DNA of 64,000 bases, taken from the NCBI GenBank assembly GCA_963681505.1, contig OY811989.1, positions 5,163,335-5,227,334 of the forward strand, given 5' to 3'. How positions within the stretch are numbered: position 1 is the stretch's first letter; each line of letters begins with the position of its first letter. A program made the position numbers and the translations under genes. Shown here piece after piece: positions 10,984 to 19,699 of this stretch. The stretch comes from Eunapius fragilis. Its lineage: Eukaryota; Porifera; Demospongiae; Spongillida; Spongillidae. The notes below the pieces were generated by a model. The model made no database searches. It was not told where the DNA came from and saw only the letters and a program-made list of their open reading frames with translations.

Positions 10984-11266
10984 CAAGTGATAAAAACATT
11001 CTCTATGCGAGAAGGTTGGTGGTATATAGGAATCAAAGGCGGTGGTGGTGTAAAAAGCAAGGGAACAAGGATTGTGATTGAAAAGGAAAAATGAAATAGA
11101 CCTATATTAGCACACACAGTTAAACATGACGACATGCTGCTAATATAGGTCTATCTCTTTTTTCCTTTTCAATCACAATCCTTGTTCCCTTGCTTTTTAC
11201 ACCACCACCGCCTTTGATTCCTATATACCACCAACCTTCTCGCATAGAGAATGTTTTTATCACTTG
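10984..11266. repeat. Terminal fold-back (long inverted repeat) of copy 2
   Basis: Near-perfect arms of about 125 bp. The left arm begins CAAGTGATAAAAACATTCTC and the right arm ends GAGAATGTTTTTATCACTTG. The loop (CACACACAGTTAAACATGACGACATGCTG in part, around 11111-11139) is flanked by CCTATATTAG and CTAATATAGG. Arms and layout match the fold-back of copy 1, but the loop and inner arm segments differ. Open frames called on both strands here are products of the inverted repeat. Confidence 0.9.
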
Positions 11267-12113
11267 TATATGTATGACTCCTGCAGGAGTCATACATACT
11301 GACATACTTGACTTCTGCAGGAGTCATACAAATTGAAATACTTGACTCCTGCCGGAGTCATACATTGAAATACTTGACTCCTGCAGGAGTCAGACACATT
11401 GACATACTTGACTTTTGCAGGAGTCATAATTTAAGTACTTGACTCCCACAGGAGTCATACATTGAAATTCTTGAGTGACATACTTGACTCCTACAGGAGT
11501 CTTACATACTGACATACTTGACTCCTGCAGGAGTCATGCATGGAGAAACTTGACTCCTGCACGAGTCATACATTGAGATACTTGACTCCAGCAGGAGTCT
11601 TGCATACTGACATACTTGACTCCTGCAGGAGTCATGCAAATATATAGTTGACTCATGCAGGAGCCATACATACTGGCATACTTGACTCCTGCAGGAGTCA
11701 TGCACGGAGATAAATGACTCCTGGAGGAGTCATACATATTGACATACTTTACTCCTGCATGAGTCATTCATTGAAATATTTGACTCCTGCAGGAGTCATG
11801 CATACTGACAAATTTGACTCTTGAAGGAGTCATACATTGAAACACTTGACTCCTGCAGGAGTCATTCATTGTAACATATTTGACTCCTACAGCAGTCATA
11901 CAAACTGATATACTTGTCTCCTGCAGGAGTCATGCAAATTTATAGTTGACTCCTGCAGGAGTCTTACACACTGACATACTTGACTCCTGCAGGAGTCATA
12001 AATATTGAAATACTTGACTCCTGCAGGAGTCATACATTGAAGTACTTGACTCCTGCAGGAGTCAGACATATTGACATACTTGACTCCTGCAGGAGTCATA
12101 ATTGAAATACTTG
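11267..12113 (+). repeat. Family B palindromic satellite, block 3
   Basis: About 26 monomers between copy 2 and the gypsy element. It matches 5951-6797 at a constant offset of 5316 (same variants, for example the frames at 6186 and 11502), so it is the continuation of the second 3276-bp unit. Confidence 0.93.
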
Positions 12114-12276
12114 TGTAGTACTATTGCCGAGAGTCTATAGCAAATCACTGTAATATAAAATTACAAGCAGACTGCCCCTAAAAGGGCAATACAGGGTTTA
12201 AATACATCCACCAGCGCATGCGTGGAGCTGGCCAAGCACTACGCATAGAAGTACAGAATAATATAGCATCACTACA
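12114..12276 (-). repeat. 3' LTR of the gypsy element (163 bp)
   Basis: Bounded by TG and CA with a 6-bp inverted repeat, TGTAGT/ACTACA. The left edge meets satellite (AAATACTTG) exactly and the right edge meets the polypurine tract. Short LTRs of this size are normal for some Ty3/gypsy lineages. It contains a TATA-like box. Only one LTR remains, so no LTR-LTR age estimate is possible. Confidence 0.85.
12197..12204 (-). promoter_or_regulatory. TATA-like box in the LTR
   Basis: TATTTAAA on the - strand, within GATGTATTTAAACCC, at a plausible position for an LTR promoter. No canonical AATAAA is seen in the LTR. Confidence 0.4.
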
Positions 12277-12290
12277 CTACTCCCCTTTTC
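12277..12290 (-). other. Polypurine tract
   Basis: On the - strand GAAAAGGGGAGTAG lies directly before the LTR start TGTAGTGATGC, as expected for plus-strand priming in LTR retrotransposons. Confidence 0.8.
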
Positions 12291-12327
12291 AAAGAGGCAC
12301 TTCCACGATCCGGACGAAGTTTTGACG

Positions 12328-14121
12328 TCACCAAACAGGATTCCAGCCATACCGGGAGGGGGCGTTACGTGTACGTTTGGGGTAGCGGGAGGCCGATTGT
12401 TCCGGTGGCGATTGACGTACTCGTTTCTGATGTCTGGACCTACCAGATTCGTCAGATCTCGACGCCGGGCTTACTGCTGTTTCAGACTCGAGAGCTGCGC
12501 CTTCAGGGTTCACACCAGGAGCCAATTCTGGTGCGGTGTGTGAACGTTCTCTAGGGGCCGGCGGAAGTTCAGCAAGGCCAGACCCATCCGGCTCTTGTTC
12601 CTCATTCCGAGTCCCGGGATCCACCACGACGTCTTGATCGTCTTCTTCAAAAAACTGAAGCTGAATCCCAGGGGGCTGTGCAGGCTCACGACGATCACTG
12701 CTCGCATCAGTATTTTGCACTTCATCGCCTACAGGTTTTATCCGTATATTGTCCGGACAGGGTTTCAACCGATCGAAGTGCACTACAACTCTTTTTCGTG
12801 AGCCAGGGCGTTTATCCTGGATCCTGTACACAACGGGCGATATTTTTTTGATAACCTTGAAGGGCCCAGTCCATGGGCAGTGCAGCTTTCTTGACCTCCC
12901 CCTCGGCACCACCGGGTTGTTCAACCACACCAATTCCCCGACCTGAAACTCCCGCCCATGCACCCTTTTGTTGTACAATTCTTCCGATCTGACAGCTGTT
13001 GCCTTCAGGTGTTCTCGGGCCTTCTCATAAGCGCCCTCCATGGTAGCTTTTAATGTTTTCACATACTGATGAGGCAACACAGGTTCTGTCGGACAAGAAC
13101 CGTACATAATGTCCACCGGGAGTCTAGCAAGGCGACCAAACATTAAGTAGAATGGTGCATAGCCCGTTGACGGATGAACGGATGTATTGTAGGCCATACA
13201 TACCTTCCTGAGATGCTGTTCCCAATTACTCGGGTCTTCCTCCACGGTACTAGCCAGCATGGCCAACATCGTCCGATTAAAACGCTCAACCAGTCCATCC
13301 GATTGGGGATGGTAGGGTGTAGTGCGCGTCTTGTCAATCTGAAGAAGACGACAGACTTCCTGCATCACATTGGCCTCGAACTGTCGCCCTTGGTCCGAAT
13401 GCAGCTGCTCAGGAACTGAAAACCTACAAAAGAACTCATCCACTAATTTATTAGCCACTGTCACCGCCTCTTGATTGGGGATCGCGTAAGCCTCGACCCA
13501 TCGGGTAAAATAATCAGATGCCACCAGGATGTACGTATTTTCAGATTTGGAAGGAGTTAATGGTCCAACTATGTCCACTGCCACCAGCTGCAATGGGTAG
13601 CCTGCTGTCATGCTCTGAAGGGGGGCTCTGCTCTTGTGAGAAGGGTTCTTTCTTGTCACCTCCTCCAGTGGTACCATAACATTTCTGAATTGAAGGGTGT
13701 TCTTTGACAGGTCAATGACGCCTCCATATTTCTTCAGAAAATCTGATCCAACGATGCAATCTACACCGAGCATATCAACAACAACAAAGTCAGACACAAA
13801 AGTTGTACCAGCAATGTCCAATTGCAACGTCGATACACCACATACTGAAACAGGGCTACCTTCCACACCAACCAATTTGTGTCCCTCCCACGGTGCTAGG
13901 CTACAGTTGACTCCCTCCAGCTGGCTCCAAGCCGTCTTCTTAAATAGACTCACTGTGGCGCCAGTGTCAACCATGCATTTAACAATCTTATTTTTCACAC
14001 AGGCTGTTATACAAGGTGATGATGCGGGGTTTATTGCTAAACTACAATGGACCATTGTATTAAGTCCCTCATGCACTTGGTCCCTAGTGGTGAGGGGTTC
14101 TAGTTTCCCTGCTTCGAGCAT
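12328..14121 (-). CDS. pol: Gypsy Pol remnant: protease fused to integrase, RT and RNase H deleted
   Basis: A 597-codon frame without stops. Residues about 35-155 are a retropepsin: active-site DTG at 52-54 in MVDTGATVSLF, with a later hydrophobic CIVGSDFL. Residues about 165 onward are integrase: D183 (AVDIVGPL), D243 (HSDQG) and E279 (LVERFN), giving the DD35E spacing, then a GPF-type C-terminal module (GPFKVIKK, about 419) and a long acidic/proline tail ending with a basic segment. A gypsy Pol would normally carry about 600-700 residues of RT-RNase H plus an HHCC zinc domain between these parts. Here PLEEV (151-155) runs straight into TRKNPSHKSRAPLQ, the sequence just before the integrase core, so the loss is in frame. 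Catalytic residues remain. The frame start overlaps the gag end by 22 bp, suggesting a frameshift arrangement. Confidence 0.92.
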   Translation of the reverse strand: MLEAGKLEPLTTRDQVHEGLNTMVHCSLAINPASSPCITACVKNKIVKCMVDTGATVSLFKKTAWSQLEGVNCSLAPWEGHKLVGVEGSPVSVCGVSTLQLDIAGTTFVSDFVVVDMLGVDCIVGSDFLKKYGGVIDLSKNTLQFRNVMVPLEEVTRKNPSHKSRAPLQSMTAGYPLQLVAVDIVGPLTPSKSENTYILVASDYFTRWVEAYAIPNQEAVTVANKLVDEFFCRFSVPEQLHSDQGRQFEANVMQEVCRLLQIDKTRTTPYHPQSDGLVERFNRTMLAMLASTVEEDPSNWEQHLRKVCMAYNTSVHPSTGYAPFYLMFGRLARLPVDIMYGSCPTEPVLPHQYVKTLKATMEGAYEKAREHLKATAVRSEELYNKRVHGREFQVGELVWLNNPVVPRGRSRKLHCPWTGPFKVIKKISPVVYRIQDKRPGSRKRVVVHFDRLKPCPDNIRIKPVGDEVQNTDASSDRREPAQPPGIQLQFFEEDDQDVVVDPGTRNEEQEPDGSGLAELPPAPRERSHTAPELAPGVNPEGAALESETAVSPASRSDESGRSRHQKRVRQSPPEQSASRYPKRTRNAPSRYGWNPVW

Positions 14122-14860
14122 TTGCCCTCAGCAGCGCAGTTTCTTGCGATATGGCCCACCTGCCCACATCTGTAGCATACAATTCGCTTACTTCCGCCCC
14201 CACCACCTGTACCAGTCGTCCGCATTGGTCTCTTGCCAGCCACCGTTCCCCCTAACGAAGTTTCCAACCTTTCCAGCCGCTCTGCCCAAGGAAAAAAATC
14301 TTGCAAGTTCTGGCATGATTCATGCATGATTTTCGAACCAATCCGTACTCTACCCGTAATCTTTCATGTGCGATGCAAGACGTTGCATGATCATGCATGG
14401 TCATGCATGATTGTCCGAAAATCATGCATGATTCTTGCAAGATTTAGCATGATTCTTTGCAAGATGGCATGCAAGATTTTTTTCCTTGGGTGTTAATGCT
14501 TTCAGCATTTCTACCACCGCGTCCTGTCCGCTACCACTGGAAGACGTGACGGAAATACTGTGGGCTTCTGCTTCCTCTGCGACCGCTGATGCATTGAGCT
14601 CTTGTCGCAATCCCGGGCGGAGATAGGACTGTATCTCCAGCGTCGCGGTGACAGCTTCGTCGATAGTTTTCGGCTCTCGCTGTCGAACAGCAAATGCAAC
14701 CTGAGGGTTATCAAGCTCACCTAGGTATCTCTCGAGAGCAAGCAATTCTTTTGCTTTATCGTCCAGCTCTGGTAAAGCCTTTTCAGCCAGGACTCGTAGC
14801 TCGTCTGCGAAATCACCCCAAGACTCATCTCTCTTGCGTCTCCTGGCCTGAAATTCAACA
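14100..14860 (-). pseudogene. gag: Gag fragment split by an inserted fold-back element
   Basis: The upstream part (14491-14860, - strand) resembles a gypsy capsid C-terminal region: FQARRRKRDESWGDFADELR, ALPELDDKAKELLALERYL and a helical tail ending VVEMLKALT. The downstream part (14100-14284) has AERLERLETSL, a glycine stretch and a CCHC nucleocapsid knuckle CYRCGQVGHIARNC (CX2CX4HX4C), stopping at 14100. Between them 206 bp of fold-back DNA introduce stops. The N-terminus is missing at the satellite junction near 14860; the ATG at 14886 belongs to the satellite, so the apparent start MTPAGV is a chance fusion. Confidence 0.85.
14285..14490. mobile_element. 206-bp fold-back MITE inserted in gag
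   Basis: Perfect 20-bp terminal inverted repeats: CCCAAGGAAAAAAATCTTGC at 14285-14304 and its complement at 14471-14490. The interior is made of short GCATGATT/AATCATGC and TTGCAAGA words in both orientations, and the arms pair further with gaps. No clear target duplication is visible next to the repeats. Its position between capsid and zinc knuckle shows that it came in after the gypsy sequence. Confidence 0.75.
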
Positions 14861-14964
14861 AAATACGTGACTCCTGCAGGAGTCATTCATAGTGACATAT
14901 TTGACTCCAGCAGGAGTCATACATGGAGATTGCTCACTCCTGCCGGAGTCATACATATTGACAT

Positions 14965-17900
14965 ATGACTCCTGTAGTAGTCATTGATACTGACATACTT
15001 GACTCCTTCAGGTGTCATACATGGAGATACTTGACTCCTGCAGGAGTCATACATATAGAAATACTTGACTCCTGCAGGAGTTATACATTGAAATACTTGA
15101 CTCCTGCAGGAGTCAGACATATTGATATACTTGACTCCTGCAGGAGTCATAATTGAAATAATTGACTCCTGCAGGAGTCATACTTTGAAATACTTGAGTG
15201 ACATACTTGACTCCTGCAGGAGTCATACATACTGACATACTTGACTCCTGCAGGAGTCATGGTTGGAGATACTTGACTCCTGCAGGAGTCATACATTGAG
15301 ATACTTGACTCCTGCAGGAGTCTTGCATACTGACATACTTGACTCCTGCAGGAGTCATGCAAATATATGTATGACTCCTGCAGGAGTCATACATACTGAC
15401 ATACTTGACTCCTGCAGTAGTCATACATACTGACATACATGACTCCTGCAGGAGTCATGCATGGAGATAAATGACTCCTGGAGGAGTCAAACATATTGAC
15501 ATACTTTACTCCTGCATGAGTCGTTCATTGAAATATTTGACTCCTGCAGGAGTCATGCATACTGACAAATTTGACTCTTGAAGGAGTCATACATTGAAAC
15601 ACTTGACTCCTGCAGGAGTCATTCATTGTAACATATTTGACTCCTGCAGCAGTCATACAAACTGATATACTTGACTCCTGTAGGAGTCATGCAAGTATAT
15701 AGTTGACTTCTGCAGGAGTCATACATACTGACATACTTGACTCCTGCAGGAGTCATAAATATTGAAATACTTGACTCCTGCAGGAGTCATACATTGAAGT
15801 ACTTGACTCCTGCAGGAGTCAGACATATTGACATACTTGACTCCTGCAGGAGTCATAATTGAAATACTTGACTCCTGCAGGAGTCATACATTGAAATTCT
15901 TGAGTGACATATATGACTCTTGCAGGAGTCATACATAATGACATACTTGACTCCTGCAGGAGTCATGCATGGAGATACTTGACTCCTGCAGGGGTCGTAC
16001 ATTGAGATACTTGACTCCTGCAGGAGTCTTGCATACTGACATACTTGACTCCTGCATGAGTCATGCAAATATATAGTTGACTCATGCAGGAGTCATATAT
16101 ACTGGCATAATTGAAATACTTCACTCCTGCACGAGTCATATATTGAAATACGTGACTCCTGCAGGAGTCATTCATAGTGACATATTTGACTCCAACAGGA
16201 GTCGTACATGGAGATTGCTCACTCCTGCCGGAGTCATACATATTGACATATGACTCCTGTAGTAGTCATTGATACTGACATACTTGACTCCTTCAGGTGT
16301 CATACATGGAGATACTTGACTCCTGTAGGAGTCATACATATAGAATTACTTGACTCCTGCAGGAGTTATACATTGAAATACTTGACTCCTGCAGGAGTCA
16401 GACATATTGATATACTTGACTCCTGCAGGAGTCATAATTGAAATAATTTACTCCTGCAGGAGTCGTACATTGAAATACTTGAGTGACATACTTGACTCCT
16501 GCAGGAGTCATACATACTGACATACTTGACTCCTGCAGGAGTCATGGTTGGAGATACTTGACTCCTGCAGGAGTCATACATTGAGATACTTGACTCCTGC
16601 AGGAGTCTTGCATACTGACATACTTGACTCCTGCAGGAGTCATGCAAATATATGTATGACTCCGGCAGGAGTCATACATACTGACATACTTGACTCCTGC
16701 ATTAGTCATACATACTGACATACTTGACTCCTGCAGGAGTCATGCATGGAGATAAATGACTCCTGGAGGAGTCATACATATTGACATACTTTACTCCTGC
16801 ATGAGTCATTCATTGAAATGTTTGATTCCTGCAGGAGTCATGCATACTGACAAATTTGACTCTTGAAGGAGTCATACATTGAAACACTTGACTCCTGCAG
16901 GAGTCATTCATTGTAACATATTTGACTCCTGCAGCAGTCATACAAACTGATATACTTGACTCCTGCAGGAGTCATGCAAATATATAGTTGACTTCTGCAG
17001 GAGTCATACATACTGACATACTTGACTCCTGCAGGAGTCATAAATATTGAAATACTTGACTCCTGCAGGAGTCACACATTGAAGTACTTGACTCCTGCAG
17101 GAGTCAGACATGTTGACATACTTGACTCCTGCAGGAGTCATAATTGAAATACTTGACTCCTGCAGGAGTCATACATTGAAATTCTTGAGTGACATATTTG
17201 ACTCTTGCAGGAGTCATACATAATGACATACTTGACTCCTGCAGGAGTCATGCATGGAGATAGTTGACTCCTGCAGGGGTCGTACATTGAGATACTTGAC
17301 TCCTGCAGGAGTCTTGCATACTGACATACTTGACTCCTGCATGAGTCATGCAAATATATAGTTGACTCATGCAGGAGTCATATATACCGGCATACTTGAA
17401 ATACTTCACTCCTGCACGAGTCATATATTGAAATACGTGACTCCTGCAGGAGTCATTCATAGTGACATATTTGACTCCAACAGGAGTCATACATGGAGAT
17501 TGCTCACTCCTGCCGGAGTCATACATATTGACATATGACTCCTGTAGTAGTCATTGATACTGACATACTTGACTCCTTCAGGTGTCATACATGGAGATAC
17601 TTGACTCCTGCAGGAGTCATACATACAGAAATACTTGACTCCTGCAGGAGTTATACATTGAAATACTTGACTCCTGCAGGAGTCAGACATATTGATATAC
17701 TTGACTCCTGCAGGAGTCATAATTGAAATAATTTACTCCTGCAGGAGTCGTATATTGAAATACTTGAGTGACATACTTGACTCCTGCAGGAGTCATGCAT
17801 ACTGACATACTTGACTCCTGCAGGAGTCATGCTTGGAGATACTTGACTCCTGCAGGAGTCATACATTGAGATACTTGACTCCTGCAGGAGTCTTGCATAC

Positions 17901-18819
17901 TGACATACTTGACTCCTGGAGGAGTCATGCAAATATATGTATGACTCCTGCAGGAGTCATGCATACTGACATACTTTACTCCTGCAGGAGTCATACATAC
18001 TGACATACTTGACTCCTGCAGGAATCCTGCAGGAGTCATACATTGAAGTACTTGACTCCTGCAGGAGTCAGACATATTGACATACTTGACTCCTGCAGGA
18101 GTCATAATTGAAATACTTGACTCCTGCAGGAGTCATACATTGAATTTCTTGAGTGACATATTTGACTCTTGCAGGAGTCATACATAATGACATACTTGAC
18201 TCCTGCAGGAGTCATGCATGGAGATACTTGACTCCTGCAGGAGTTATACATTGAGATACTTGACTCCTGCAGGAGTCTTGCATACTGACATACTTGACTC
18301 CTGCAGGAGTCATGCAAATATATTGTTGACTCATGCAGGAGTCATACATACTGGCATACTTGATATTCTTCACTCCTGCACGAGTCATATATTGAAATAC
18401 GTGACTCCTGCAGGAGTCATTCATAGTGACATATTTGACTCCTGCAGGAGTCATACAGGGAGACTGCTCAATCCTGCCGGAGTCATACATAATGACATAT
18501 GACTCCTGTAGTAGTCATTGATACTGACATACTTGACTCCTTCAGGTGTCATACATGGAGATACTTGACTCCTGCAGGAGTCATACATGTTGAAATACTT
18601 GACTCCTGCAGGAGTCATATATTGAAATACTTGACTCCTGCAGGAGTCAGACATATTGATATACTTGACTCCTACAGGAGTCATAATTGAAATAATTGAC
18701 TCCGGCAGGAGTCATACATTGAAATACTTGAGTGACATACTTGACTCCTGCAGGAGTCATACATACTGACATACTTGACACCTGCCGGAGTCATGCATGG
18801 AGATACTTGACTCCTGCAG
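14965..18819 (+). repeat. 1285-bp higher-order repeat of family B, three units
   Basis: The marker monomer TGACTCCTGTAGTAGTCATT followed by GATACTGACATACTTGACTC and CTTCAGGTGTC starts at 14965, 16250 and 17535, exactly 1285 bp apart each time. Its neighbours keep the same order of variants. The next marker, at 18499, is only 964 bp on, so about 320 bp (ten monomers) were lost from the third unit. Confidence 0.8.
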
Positions 18820-19699
18820 GAGTCATACATTGAGATACCTGACTCCTGCAGGAGTCTTGCATACTGACATACTTGACTCCTGCAGGAGTCATGCAAATAT
18901 ATGTGTGACTCCTGCAGGAGTCATACATACTGACATACTTGACTTCTGCAGGAGTCATTCATATTGAAATACTTGACTCCTGCAGGAGTCATACATTGAA
19001 ATACTTGACTCCTGCAGGAGTCAGACACATTGACACATACTTGACTTTTGCAGGAGTCATAATTTAAATACTTGACTCCTGCAGGAGTCATACATTGAAA
19101 TTCTTGAGTGACATACTTGACTCCTACAGGAGTATTACATACTGACATACTTGACTCCTGCAGGAGTCATGCATGGAGATACTTGACTCCTGCAGGAGTC
19201 ATACATTGAGATACTTGACTCCAGCAGGAGTCTTGCATACTGACATACTTGACTCCTGCAGGAGTCATGCAAATATATAGTTGACTCATGCAGGAGTCAT
19301 ACACACTGGCATACTTGACTCCTGCAGGAGTCATGCACGGAGGTAAATGACTCCTGGAGGCGTCATAGATATTGACATACTTTACTCCTGCAAGAGTCAT
19401 TCATTGAAATATTTGACTCCTGCAGGAGTCATGCATACTGACAAACTTGACTCTTGTAGGAGTCATACATTGAAATACTAGAATACTGCAGGAGTCTTGC
19501 ATTGTGACATACTTGACTCCTGCATGAGTCATACATTGAGATCCTTGACTCCTGCAGGAGTCATTTATATTGACATACTTGACTCCTGCGTGAGTTATGC
19601 TTTGAAATACTTGACTCCCGCAGGAGTCACATACTGAAATACTTGACTCTCTCAGGAGTCAATCATTTAAATTCTTGACTCCTACAGGAGTCATGCATA

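Larger units (their letters stand above)
9227..11266 (+). mobile_element. Helitron-like non-autonomous element, copy 2 (2040 bp)
   Basis: The element starts TCGGAACCTAC and ends ATCACTTG. It sits in GTCATGCAAA^TATATGTATG, which is intact at 5941-5960 in the paralogous satellite unit, so both ends and the absence of a resolvable target duplication are read directly. Parts in order: TC, terminal hairpin (9229-9250), a region related to copy 1 (to about 9590), about 1.07 kb of unassigned sequence, a terminal-exon-like segment with poly(A) signal (10658-10903), and a terminal fold-back (10984-11266). No Rep, helicase or transposase coding is seen, so it would be moved in trans. The Helitron assignment is provisional because the 3' end is CTTG, not CTRR. 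Confidence 0.82.
12114..14860 (-). mobile_element. Truncated Ty3/gypsy LTR retrotransposon
   Basis: Reads on the - strand from a gag fragment (14860) through protease and integrase to a polypurine tract and 3' LTR (12114-12276). The 5' LTR, primer-binding site, gag N-terminus, reverse transcriptase, RNase H and the integrase zinc-binding domain are all missing. The right border lies inside gag. Compared with the paralogous satellite at 6797-7073, 275 bp of satellite are also missing there, so a deletion probably removed the 5' LTR together with flanking DNA. A 206-bp fold-back element interrupts gag. It is not mobile on its own. Confidence 0.93.

Noticed and set aside
10932-11305. Open frames on both strands in the fold-back (10932-11135, 10912-11094, 11120-11305)
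   Set aside because: The two arms of the inverted repeat give the same peptide on opposite strands, so this is structure, not coding.
12322-14496. + strand frames across the gypsy element (for example 13697-14329, 12322-12543)
   Set aside because: Shadows of the - strand gag and pol frames, which carry the recognisable catalytic motifs.
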